Below, in pieces: positions 8,208 to 15,526 of a stretch of DNA of 34,128 bases. Source of the stretch: Chloroflexota bacterium (GTDB lineage: Bacteria; Chloroflexota; UBA6077; CF-72); NCBI GenBank assembly GCA_019247515.1, contig JAFAOS010000038.1, positions 1-34,128 on the forward strand, given 5' to 3'. Below the pieces are notes generated by a model. That model was not told the DNA's origin and searched no databases. It was given only the letters and a program-made list of their open reading frames with translations. The position numbers were made by a program, and so were the translations under genes. Position 1 is the stretch's first letter. Each line of letters begins with the position of its first letter.

Positions 8208-8966
8208 ATGAACGCGCTCCACGTAGACGAGGCCACACCACGCCTGTACTCGGAATTGGCCGACTGGTACCCGATGCTGTCGTCACCCGCTGAGTACGCG
8301 GAGGACGCACGCATCCTTCTGGACCTGCTCGCCGAAGCGGCGGGTTCGCCGCCGCGGAGCCTGCTCGAGCTGGGCTCCGGCGCGGGCAATACTGCCTCTC
8401 ACTACAAGCACGTTGTCGATGCAACGCTGGTCGATCTGTCGCCCCAGATGCTGGCCGTCAGCCAGCGACTGAACCCGGAATGCGAGCATCGCCTGGGTGA
8501 CATGCGGAGCGTGCGTCTGGGACGCACCTTCGACGCCGTGCTGGTGCACGACGCCGTGCAGTATCTGACCACGCACGCCGACCTCCGGCTGGCCATGGCG
8601 ACCGCCCATGCGCACTGCCGCCCTGGCGGCGTCGCGTTGTTCGCTCCCGACTACACCAGGGAAACGTTCCGTCCGGCAACGACTCACGGCGGCCATGACG
8701 CCGACGGGCGCGGGATGCGGTACCTGGCCTGGATCTCGGATCCCGATCCTACTGACACGACGTATGTCGTCGACTTTGCCTATCTGTTTCATGAGACGGG
8801 ACGGCCGACACGCAGCACGCACGAGCAGCACGTTCAGGGTCTGTTTAGTCGCGCTGAATGGCTCGAGCACCTGGAAGAAGTCGGGTTTCAGGCCTCGGTA
8901 CGTCCGTTCGAACACTCCGAGCTGCCGGTCGGCTCGGTCGTCGTCTTTATTGGAAGGCGACCCTGA
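8208..8966 (+). CDS. Class I SAM-dependent methyltransferase
   Basis: 252 residues. Motif I is LLELGSGAGN (about 52-61), followed by VDATLVDLSPQML (acidic residue for SAM ribose binding), a motif II-like FDAVLVHDAVQYL and HCRPGGVALFAPDY. The C-terminal part, with FSRAEWLEHLEEVGFQASVR and a final VFIGRRP, is the usual closing unit of small-molecule methyltransferases. The substrate cannot be told from sequence. The start ATG has a GGCGG five to nine bases upstream. It is divergent from the decayed ATPase and followed by a strong hairpin at 9013-9039. The gene looks intact. Confidence 0.88.
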   Translation: MNALHVDEATPRLYSELADWYPMLSSPAEYAEDARILLDLLAEAAGSPPRSLLELGSGAGNTASHYKHVVDATLVDLSPQMLAVSQRLNPECEHRLGDMRSVRLGRTFDAVLVHDAVQYLTTHADLRLAMATAHAHCRPGGVALFAPDYTRETFRPATTHGGHDADGRGMRYLAWISDPDPTDTTYVVDFAYLFHETGRPTRSTHEQHVQGLFSRAEWLEHLEEVGFQASVRPFEHSELPVGSVVVFIGRRP

Positions 8967-9012
8967 GTTTTCGCCTTGCGAGCGTTTTGTCTGCGAGCAG
9001 ATCTTCTGAGCA

Positions 9013-9039
9013 GAGACATTGGTGATTCCACCAATGCTC
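9013..9039. repeat. Hairpin downstream of the methyltransferase; diverged member of the GGTGGAATCA repeat family
   Basis: CATTGGTG-ATTC-CACCAATG forms a perfect 8-bp stem (9017-9036), extended by GAG/CTC with one bulged A. It contains TGATTCCACC (9023-9032), the 10-mer shared with the dispersed repeats elsewhere in the window. No T-run follows, so it is not a canonical terminator. The rest of 8967-9191 shows nothing recognisable. Confidence 0.6.
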
Positions 9040-9191
9040 GGTACTGGACACGCCGGCAGGCGCTCGATCGAGGAGCACGTTGCCTTTGGACGAGCACGGC
9101 CTGAATCGGTCCGCGGCGCAAGGTTTGTAAGGTCTGCCGAAACTCGCCGGCTTTAGTGTGGCTCCGTATTCCAGTACATGGAGGGCCCAGC

Positions 9192-10337
9192 ATGCGGCCT
9201 TGGAAGTCCCTGGTTTCGGCTACGCTTTTTGCGGGTGCTTTGATGGGCGGCTCAGTGTTGACTGCCGCCGCGCAAGAGAATTCCCCGCCCGCCAGCAGCG
9301 ACCGGTCGGCGCATCCGGTTTTTGTGCAAGGCAACGATCCCAACGGAAACTCGGTTCTGGCCTATCGCCGCGCGCCCGACGGTACCCTTGCGTTGGCAGC
9401 TACCTATCCCACGGGCGGCAACGGTGGTCGCATCGACGGAGCGGCGGTTGATCCACTGGCGTCGCAGGGCTCACTCATCTACGATGCCGATCACGAGCTG
9501 CTCATCGGGGTGAATGCTGGCAGCGGCTCCATCTACGCGTTCCATGTCCAGGGCACGGTGCTCGAGGACCGCGAGGTGCTCAGCTCCGGTGGCACGCTCC
9601 CGGTCAGCCTGGCTCGCCATGACGATGTGGTGTACGTGCTGAACGCGGGCGGCAGCGGCAGCGTTCAGGGCTACCGCATTGACGGTAATCGACTCCACCC
9701 GATCGGCAACTCCAATCGCTCACTCGGGCTCACCGCGGTAACGGGCGCGACGGCCTTCCTCAATACACCAGGGCAGGTCGGCTTTACGCCGGAGGGCGAT
9801 CAGCTGATTGTGACCACCAAGGCGAACGGCTCGCACATCGACGTCTTCCGCGTGGACCCGAATGGACGCCTTTCCGATGCGCCAGTTGTCAACAACTCCG
9901 CCACGCCGGTGCCATTTGGATTCGTGTTCGATCGACTGGGGCGACTGGTGGTTGGCGAAGCCAGTGCGAGCGACGTCTCGACGTATGTCGTCCACGACAA
10001 CGGCACACTGACGTCAATCGCATCGGCAACGGATTCTCAGGCGGCGCTCTGCTGGATTGACCGGGTCGGGCAGACGTACTTTGTCGCCAACGCGGGCAGT
10101 GGCTCGGTGAGCAGCTTCCGCCTGGATGCTGGCGGACGTCCGACACTGCTCGCGACGACCAGTGTTGGCCCGGGCACGATCGACCTGGGCCATGCCGGTG
10201 ATGACCGGTTTCTCTACGTGCAGCTTGGCGGCAATCGCACGCTTGCCGAACTGAGTGTCGACGGCGCGGGGCACCTCTCGGCGATCGGCACCGTGGCGAC
10301 ATCGGCGACGCAAGAAGGCATCGTCGCGCTCCACTGA
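9192..10337 (+). CDS. Secreted beta-propeller protein (lactonase/YncE-like)
   Basis: 381 residues from the ATG at 9192, which has GGAGGG 5-10 bases upstream; an earlier in-frame start at 9156 is poorer. A Sec signal peptide (basic start, hydrophobic core, TAAAQE cleavage region near residue 28) precedes a repetitive mature part. Blades recur with the pattern of a Gly/Ser-rich turn, then a short strand: SGSIYAFHVQG, GSGSVQGYRIDGN, GSHIDVFRVDPNGRL, DVSTYVVHDNGTL, GSGSVSSFRLDAGGRP. This is the pattern of seven-bladed propellers of the 6-phosphogluconolactonase/YncE superfamily. Enzymatic lactonase activity is not assured; many secreted members have no known activity. The gene is intact and is followed directly by two copies of the dispersed repeat. 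Confidence 0.8.
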   Translation: MRPWKSLVSATLFAGALMGGSVLTAAAQENSPPASSDRSAHPVFVQGNDPNGNSVLAYRRAPDGTLALAATYPTGGNGGRIDGAAVDPLASQGSLIYDADHELLIGVNAGSGSIYAFHVQGTVLEDREVLSSGGTLPVSLARHDDVVYVLNAGGSGSVQGYRIDGNRLHPIGNSNRSLGLTAVTGATAFLNTPGQVGFTPEGDQLIVTTKANGSHIDVFRVDPNGRLSDAPVVNNSATPVPFGFVFDRLGRLVVGEASASDVSTYVVHDNGTLTSIASATDSQAALCWIDRVGQTYFVANAGSGSVSSFRLDAGGRPTLLATTSVGPGTIDLGHAGDDRFLYVQLGGNRTLAELSVDGAGHLSAIGTVATSATQEGIVALH

Positions 10338-10359
10338 GAATTGCCGAAGCACAGTGGGC

Positions 10360-10405
10360 TCTGACGAACGCAGGTTTACTGATTCCACCTGCGGTGGAGC
10401 CCTTG
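10360..10405 (-). repeat. Dispersed repeat copy R1
   Basis: On the minus strand: GGGCTCCACCGCAGGTGGAATCA, 23 bases broken here as GGGCTCCACC GCA GGTGGAATCA, followed by a short spacer and CCTGCGTTCGTCAGAG. The core TCCACC-N3-GGTGGA is a perfect palindrome. It begins 22 bases after the propeller gene stop. It shares both the palindrome and the GCGTTCGTCAGAG tail with copies near 21,914 and 28,937. Confidence 0.8.
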
Positions 10406-10455
10406 GAGTGGTTCTGTCATCAGCATGCTAGTTTCTGTCCGCTGCGACCGGAAGG

Positions 10456-10478
10456 GTCAGTGATTCCACCTGCGGTCG
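10456..10478 (-). repeat. Dispersed repeat copy R2 (partial)
   Basis: On the minus strand this keeps CCGCAGGTGGAATCACTGA, i.e. half of the palindrome plus the GGTGGAATCA core, without the GCGTTCGTCAGAG tail. It lies 50 bases beyond R1 in the same orientation. Confidence 0.65.
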
Positions 10479-10661
10479 GTCTCTCTCAATGGACTGATCT
10501 GATGTGAGGCGGTCGTGTCATGACGCTCTGGCGGAGCGCGGCGAACGCCGCGGCATTCTAGATCGCCGCCGCCGGGAGATGGGGGCTAGCCCCCTCGTGG
10601 CGCGGGGGAGCGGTCCGTAGGCTGGCCGCAGCCCCTCACCGGGGACCAGAAAGGAACCTCG

Positions 10662-10905
10662 ATGCTGATCCAGGACCGAATCTGTCCGCGCTGCGGCATC
10701 AAACGCACGGTGCGTCCGCGCCGGGAACTGTCGATGTGCTTGAACTGCCGGCACCAGTGGCCTGAAGGCCAGCCGCTGCCGCCCGGCGGCCGCACTGGTC
10801 TGCCAGCGGCCGCCGAGCCGTCGACGTACCCGTTCACGGCGAGCGAGCTCCGTCGCCTGGCCCACTACCGCGCCGCCGTCGCCGCCGGCTTCTACACCGA
10901 CAACT
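10662..10905 (+). pseudogene. Small zinc-ribbon protein, 3' end lost at a junction
   Basis: The ATG at 10662 has AAAGGA at a normal distance. The N-terminus is a four-cysteine zinc ribbon (Cys8-x2-Cys11, Cys26-x2-Cys29), then a Pro/Ala-rich linker and a helical segment, FTASELRRLAHYRAAVAAGF followed by YTD. I have an unverified impression that such a segment closes small uncharacterised proteins of Chloroflexota and Actinobacteria. After about residue 80 the open frame runs on to 11,090, but that part is merely antisense to the PucR-type gene. The natural end therefore appears replaced. The role is unknown; nucleic-acid binding is a guess from the zinc ribbon. If the natural stop lay only a few codons further, function may be retained. 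Confidence 0.55.
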
Positions 10906-12011
10906 CCAACCGGTTGTGCACCGTATTCAGATGCACCCCCAGCCGTTCGGCGGTGACACGCACATTGAACCCGCACTCCACGTGCATGAGCACGGTGTCC
11001 GCCAGGGTTACCGCGCTCGGGTTCATCAGTGCGCCACTGCACTGGGCCGCCAACCGGCGCCCAACCGAGTCCGCGCTGAACTCCAGATAGCGGAGTGGCC
11101 CAAGTTGGCGTAGATCGATACACGGCTCCCCTTCGCTGGTGAACCGCAGCGCGCGGATGGCCTCCCAGTAGCCCCGGGCCACTTCGCCAATTCCGCGACA
11201 CGGGGTGCTGAGCCCTGCCTGCGCGCAATTGTCGGCGGACCGTCTCCGGTAGGCGTCGAGCGAGCTGGCGACCACGTCGTGTGCCTCCGAAGCACGGAAG
11301 ATGCCGACCACTTCGTCGCCGCGTTCGACCACAAACAATGGAAGTGGCGGCACCTGATACTTCAGCGGCGAGCGCCTGCGTCTGCCGGTTGTCATCTCCG
11401 GATGCTACGAGGACGACGACGCAATACTGTTCATCTGGCTCAAATCCGACGGACGCCGCCAGCAACGCCGCGTCCGGTCGACTCGTGTAGCGACCCTCCA
11501 GCAGATCGTCGAGAATTTCACGCCGCACGAGCTGCGTGCGTCCGGCAGACTGTCTCTGACGTTCGCGATAGCTGTCGGCGAGGATGGTGCCGACAGCGTT
11601 CATGTAGTCGGCCAGACTGTTCGTCACGCGCAGCACGGCCGCGGCTGGAGTGTCCCAACCCGAACCTAGCCGACTGATGCAGCCACTCAGCACGCGGTGT
11701 CCGACTCGCAGGCCTTCCATCAGTTCGGCAAGCGGGAATGCGTCATCGGCGCGCCGCGCGCCGACCTCGTGCACGAACTCCAGGTCGGCCGGGCGCGCCA
11801 CTCGTCGTGCGCGTGTGGTTATGACAAACGCGCGCACGTGCTGTTCGCAAAAGAGGTTGAAACGCGTGCGGAAGCGCGGATCGTTGCGGCTGACGACCCG
11901 AATGGGCTCGATTTCCCTCACGATGGCGTCGGCCATCTCGGCGCCTACTTCCGATGCGCGCGCCTCGAGGTGGTCGAGCAGGTCGTCTACGGCTGATTGT
12001 GGCTGAATCAC
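10892..12011 (-). pseudogene. PucR/CdaR-type transcriptional regulator, frameshifted and lacking its C-terminal tail
   Basis: From a GTG at 12011 (GGGAGG about 9 bases upstream) the minus strand reads a helical sensor-like N-terminus, then TQLVRREILDDLLEGRYTSR, typical of the segment before the central domain of PucR-type regulators. Near 11,335, at a TTT run, one base is missing; the next frame continues sensibly as FVVERGDEVVGIFRASEAHD. It ends with the PucR C-terminal helix-turn-helix, GFNVRVTAERLGVHLNTVHN followed by RLELSV and a stop. The usual 20-30 residues after the HTH are absent because the gene abuts the zinc-ribbon ORF tail-to-tail. The open frame that continues to 10,518 in the original frame is spurious. 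A single-base sequencing error could explain the slip, not the lost tail. Confidence 0.75.
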
Positions 12012-12098
12012 ACTTTTCCGCCTCCCAATTGCCCCTTTCCACCAGTGACACTGTTGGCGAGCACCAAGATACTAGGCTCCGAGAGGAGAGAATCGAAA

Positions 12099-12416
12099 AT
12101 GCCGAACTACGTACTCGTGTACAGGGGTGGCGGCGGGATGGCCGAAAACGAGGCCGCGCGCCAGCAAGTCATGGAGTCCTGGGGTCGTTGGTTTGGAAGT
12201 CTCGGTGAGCAGCTGGTCGACGGTGGCAACCCATTCGGTCCGTCGGCCGGAGTTTCTTCTAAGGGGGAAGTGAGCAACGGCGCCGGATCGTCGCTGACCG
12301 GCTACTCGATCATCAAGAGCGACAGCCTGCAGAGCGCGACGCAGGCCGTCAAAGGCTGTCCTGTCCTGTCGGCTGGCGGCAGCATCGACGTGTACGAGAC
12401 CTTTGCGGTGATGTAG
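12099..12416 (+). CDS. YCII-related (YciI/DGPF-like) small protein
   Basis: 105 residues. The ATG at 12099 is preceded by GAGAGGAGAG, an excellent ribosome site; longer upstream starts lack one. The opening MPNYVLVYRGGG and the closing GGSIDVYETFAVM, with a central GYSIIKSDSLQSATQAVKG, are the strands and helix of the ferredoxin-like dimeric alpha-beta fold of YCII proteins. Members are mostly uncharacterised and are often linked with ECF sigma factors; none is adjacent here. It is divergent from the PucR-type remnant. Confidence 0.8.
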   Translation: MPNYVLVYRGGGGMAENEAARQQVMESWGRWFGSLGEQLVDGGNPFGPSAGVSSKGEVSNGAGSSLTGYSIIKSDSLQSATQAVKGCPVLSAGGSIDVYETFAVM

Positions 12417-12518
12417 CCGTTCCGCGTGGCCGGGGGCGGGTGCGATCAGTCGGTTGCGCTCGTCCTCGGTGATCTCTGCCACCGCTCCCCGGGTGCGCGT
12501 TATTGTGTGTCTCGGCCC

Positions 12519-13442
12519 GTGAGACTCTTGCCTATCGCGATGCTCGTGTTCGCCAACGCGCTGTGGGGTTCGTCTTACGTGGTGGCCAAGATCGCCCTGC
12601 AGGAGATTCCGCCGCCCATCCTGGCGGCGCTGCGCTTTGGCCTGGCCACGCTGGTGCTGTGGCTCATCGTGCTGGCGCGCGGATCCGTTCGACTTCCACA
12701 TTGGCGTGACGCGCTCCGCCTGGCCGCCCTCGGCGCGTTCGGCATCGGGGTGAACGGCATCCTCGGCTACACGGGCGTCAGCCTCACGACGGCGACCGAC
12801 GCGTCGTTGTTGATCGTGGGCGAGGTCCTGTTCACCACCCTCCTCGCCGTGCTGCTGGCGAACGAGCAGCTCGACGCGCCACGCGGTGTGGGCCTGTTGG
12901 TCGGCCTACTGGGCGTGCTCGTCCTGATCGCCGGCGGCGCCAGCGCGTCGCTCGCGGGCGCTCCATCCCGTGCACTGGGCGACGTGCTCATCCTGGTGGG
13001 ATTGGCGTTCGAGGCAACCCACACGGTGCTTGGAACCCAGCTGTCGCGCCGCTACGCGCCGCTCACGGTGCTCACGCTGACGCTGACCGGCAGCTGCCTG
13101 ATCTGGCTGCCGCTGCTGGCGTGGTACGCGGCGCGTGGTGATCTCCAGATGCCCAGCCCGCAAGCCAGTGCGGGTGTCGTCTACCTCGCGGTGGTGACTG
13201 GCGTGGCGTGTTATCTGTTGTGGTTCAGCGTGTTGCGGCTGGCGGGCGCGACCGTCGGCGCGATGTCACTGATGGCCCAACCCGTGGTCGGCGCGCTGTT
13301 GGGCATCTGGCTGCTGGGTGATTCAGTCACCCTCAGCACGCTGGTGGGCGCCGCGTGCGTGGTGACATGCTTATGTCTTGCCTCAGGAGCGATTCACCTG
13401 CCGGTGGCAAGACGCACGCGCACGTTCCCCCCACGCCCGTGA
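12519..13442 (+). CDS. EamA-family (DMT) transporter
   Basis: 307 residues if started at GTG 12519; ATG 12540 is an alternative just before the first helix, and the longer open frame from 12426 adds a non-hydrophobic leader. About ten hydrophobic helices are arranged as two EamA repeats, the first opening with NALWGSSYVVAKIAL and the second with LGDVLILVGLAFEATHTVLG. The end of the second repeat, MSLMAQPVVGALLGIWLLGD, is typical of drug/metabolite exporters. Substrate unknown; amino acids, nucleosides or drugs are all possible for the family. The C-terminal tail is basic and cytoplasmic. Confidence 0.88.
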   Translation: MRLLPIAMLVFANALWGSSYVVAKIALQEIPPPILAALRFGLATLVLWLIVLARGSVRLPHWRDALRLAALGAFGIGVNGILGYTGVSLTTATDASLLIVGEVLFTTLLAVLLANEQLDAPRGVGLLVGLLGVLVLIAGGASASLAGAPSRALGDVLILVGLAFEATHTVLGTQLSRRYAPLTVLTLTLTGSCLIWLPLLAWYAARGDLQMPSPQASAGVVYLAVVTGVACYLLWFSVLRLAGATVGAMSLMAQPVVGALLGIWLLGDSVTLSTLVGAACVVTCLCLASGAIHLPVARRTRTFPPRP

Positions 13443-13478
13443 CCGTCGCCGGCGCTGCAACTGGATCATGCATGTCCG

Positions 13479-14399
13479 TCATGCAGTCAGCACCTCGACC
13501 GTGTCGCCCTCGCGGACCACGTGGTCGCGTCCCACGCGCTGCCCCGCAAATCTGGCCGACGGACCCCAGACTCGCGCGCCTGCGAAGTCGCGCGCCAGCT
13601 CCGAATGGATGGCGGCGGCCAGGTCGAGCACTGTCGAACCCGTTGGCAACGCAAATGGATCGCCGCCATCTCGGACGTGGACGCGGATCAACCCGGTCAG
13701 GCGCCACGCCGCCGCTCTCAGCCGCCCCAGACTGGCGTCATCCAGAATCGAGGTTGCTACCACCAGCAATCCAGGGAACGCCCCGCTGAAGCGTTCGATG
13801 GCGTCCGAGCTGGCGTCGTCGCATTTCGTCAATGCGAGCAGCGCCGGGCGCGCGATACCCGCGCGCGCGACCTCGCGCATCACCGAGCGGAGGTCGTCTG
13901 GCACTGCGGTGGCGTCCTGGCAGTAGACGATTGCATCCGCTTCGCGCAGCACGCCGAGGTAGGCGCGGCCGCCACCGTGATCGTCGCTGGCGCCCTGGAG
14001 CAGCCCCGGAATCTCGACGAACTGGACCAGCACGCCCTCGATGCGCACCAGTGCCGGCACGGGTCGCAAGGTCGTGAACGCGTAATTGCCGATTTTGATC
14101 TGCACGTCGGACAGCGCGTGCAGCAGCGAGGACTTGCCGGCGTTCGGTGGCCCGACCAGGGCGATCTGGGCGGCGCCTTCGCGGCGCACCGCGATCGAGT
14201 CGCGATAGACGATGCGCGCGCGGGATCGGGTGGCGTCGATTTCGCCGAGCACCCACTTGCGAATGTCCGCGTATGGGCCGTTCTTATAGTTCGGAAGCTC
14301 GGAGAGAATGCCACGCAATTCACGCACGCGCTCGGCGCCCTCCTTGCCGACGAGGCGCCGTTTGATAAGGGTCATCTGGGTGCGATGGGGCATGGGCAT
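13479..14399 (-). CDS. Obg/DRG-like GTPase with C-terminal TGS domain
   Basis: 306 residues. G1 is GPPNAGKSS (83-91), the G2 region has FTTLRPVPA, G3 is EIPGLLQGA (129-137) and G4 is TKCD (191-194); a TGS domain follows (about 237-306, ending GDTVEVLTA). The order of helical N-terminus, G domain and TGS matches the DRG branch of the Obg superfamily, which is widespread in archaea and eukaryotes with scattered bacterial members. G3 begins with Glu where the family normally has Asp. An RNA- or ribosome-linked role is inferred from the TGS domain. ATG at 14399 or 14393 are both possible; GAAGGA lies about 10 bases upstream. Confidence 0.85.
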   Translation of the reverse strand: MPMPHRTQMTLIKRRLVGKEGAERVRELRGILSELPNYKNGPYADIRKWVLGEIDATRSRARIVYRDSIAVRREGAAQIALVGPPNAGKSSLLHALSDVQIKIGNYAFTTLRPVPALVRIEGVLVQFVEIPGLLQGASDDHGGGRAYLGVLREADAIVYCQDATAVPDDLRSVMREVARAGIARPALLALTKCDDASSDAIERFSGAFPGLLVVATSILDDASLGRLRAAAWRLTGLIRVHVRDGGDPFALPTGSTVLDLAAAIHSELARDFAGARVWGPSARFAGQRVGRDHVVREGDTVEVLTA

Positions 14400-14459
14400 G
14401 ATGAACAGGTCCTTCGGCTATAACGCTCGGACTGGCGCGAATTCGCACTGAGACTTGCA

Positions 14460-14870
14460 TACTGGCTGCCTGGCGCTTGCCGGCCGTCAACAACGTGCTT
14501 GTTGCGCGCAAGTCGTGGGTCAACGCGAACCGCCAGGTGACGCAGGCGCATGTCGACTCCATTGTGGAGGGCATCGCCCGCGCGAAGGCGGATAAGCCAC
14601 TGTCGATTGCGTTGATCAACAAGTACTTGCAGGATCGTGCGGGTAGTGAGGAGCAGGCCTCCGCCGCCTACGACTACGACATCGACGAGGTGCTCCGCCT
14701 GCCGCCGGAGGTCAAGCCCGAGCAGTTTCGGGATGCGATGGCGCAGTTGCAGGCGGCCGACCCATCGAAAATCAGCGACTTCGACATCAGTAGCGTGATC
14801 GACGATTCGTTCGTGGAAACGCCGCGGTGCGGGCATTGGAACGACGAACTAGCGCTTTGTAGGACCAGCC
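14460..14870 (+). pseudogene. ABC transporter substrate-binding protein, C-terminal fragment
   Basis: The frame from about 14,460 encodes AVNNVLVARKSWVNANRQVT, a helical stretch, and FDISSVIDDSFVE, which resemble the C-terminal lobe of NMT1/SsuA-like binding proteins. About 140 residues are present of a usual 330 or more. The signal peptide and first lobe are missing, and there is no room for them because the GTPase gene starts at 14,399 on the other strand. No stop separates the fragment from the next gene: the frame runs without interruption into the thiol oxidoreductase to its TGA at 14,933. A perfect GACCAG-CCCG-CTGGTC hairpin lies at 14,863-14,878 between them. Confidence 0.7.
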
Positions 14871-14896
14871 CGCTGGTCTACACTGAAGATAGATTG

Positions 14897-15517
14897 ATGC
14901 CAACCAGGCTGCTGGTCTTCAGCGATTTCATTTGACCGTGGTGCTATGTCGGCCAGGCTCGGGTCGACAGGTTGCGGCAGGCATATGACCTGCAGGTGGA
15001 GCACTGCGCGTTCGAGCTCCACCCGGGCATTCCCATGGAGGGGCAGCCGGTGCCCTGGTCGCCGCAGCGTCTGGCCGCGGCGCGCTCGCAGTTCGAACAG
15101 GTGGCCGCCGCGGAAGGTCTCGAGTACGGAGCCCGTACCCACTGGTACAATTCCGTTCCCGCGCATCAGGCCGCTCTCTGGGCCGACCAGAACGGCGATG
15201 GTGAGGCGTTTCGCCGCGCCGTCTATCGCGCTTACTTCGTAGATGGTCTGAATATCGCCTCCACGGACGTCCTGGTCCGCCTGGCCGAAGACGCTGGTCT
15301 GGCGAGCAGCGAACTGCGTGCGGCGCTCGCGGACGGGCGGTTTCGTGGCCGCGTTGAAGAGCAGTTCGAGTTCGCTCGGGCGGCGGAGGTTACTGGCGTA
15401 CCAGCCTACGTGGCGGGCCGCTACATGATGGTTGGCGCGCAGCCGTACGAAGTCTTTCAGCGGCTGATCGACACCGCGCAGGCCGAAAACGACGCGCAGG
15501 CGCCATCCCCACCCTGA
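14897..15517 (+). CDS. DsbA/FrnE-like thiol oxidoreductase, probable selenoprotein (UPWC active site)
   Basis: 206 residues if the TGA at 14933-14935 is read as selenocysteine. Translation from ATG 14897 gives MPTRLLVFSDFI, the TGA, then PWCYVGQARVDRL: exactly the thioredoxin-fold start of the FrnE branch of DsbA proteins, with the TGA in place of the first Cys of CPWC. The rest is uninterrupted to the stop and carries the family's helical insertion and the closing cis-Pro region (AAEVTGVPAYVAGRYMMVGA, where VP is the cis-proline). A hairpin fitting a bacterial SECIS follows the TGA. DsbA-type enzymes exchange disulfides, and Cys-to-Sec replacement is known in several thioredoxin-fold families. 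The ribosome site is weak. The alternative is a nonsense mutation of TGC or TGT; the untouched downstream frame and the hairpin argue against it. No selA/B/C/D genes are in the window. Confidence 0.75.
14947..14969 (+). promoter_or_regulatory. Candidate bacterial SECIS hairpin
   Basis: TGTCGGCC (14947-14954) pairs with GGTCGACA (14962-14969) in 8 consecutive pairs, one of them G-U, enclosing a 7-base loop AGGCTCG. The loop starts 19 bases after the TGA and has G as its second base. Bacterial SECIS elements are described as a hairpin inside the coding sequence with the apical loop about 16-37 bases after UGA and a G among the first two loop bases. Both conditions are met. Confidence 0.65.
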
Positions 15518-15526
15518 CCCTGGCGG

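Larger units (their letters stand above)
10338..10661. other. Intergenic stretch with repeats and a 14-bp palindrome
   Basis: Besides repeat copies R1 and R2 the stretch holds a perfect palindrome, GGGGGCTAGCCCCC at 10581-10594, about 70 bases upstream of the zinc-ribbon ORF. It could be an operator or a transcript hairpin. No coding sequence is supported here. Confidence 0.5.

Noticed and set aside
10518..11330. Second half of the 497-codon minus-strand open frame
   Set aside because: After about 11,335 the PucR similarity continues in another frame; the remaining part is low-complexity shadow sequence.
14863..14878. GACCAG-CCCG-CTGGTC hairpin as a terminator of the upstream binding-protein fragment
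   Set aside because: The stem is only 6 bp and no T-run follows; a related ACCAG/CTGGT pair overlaps the next start codon, so its meaning is unclear.
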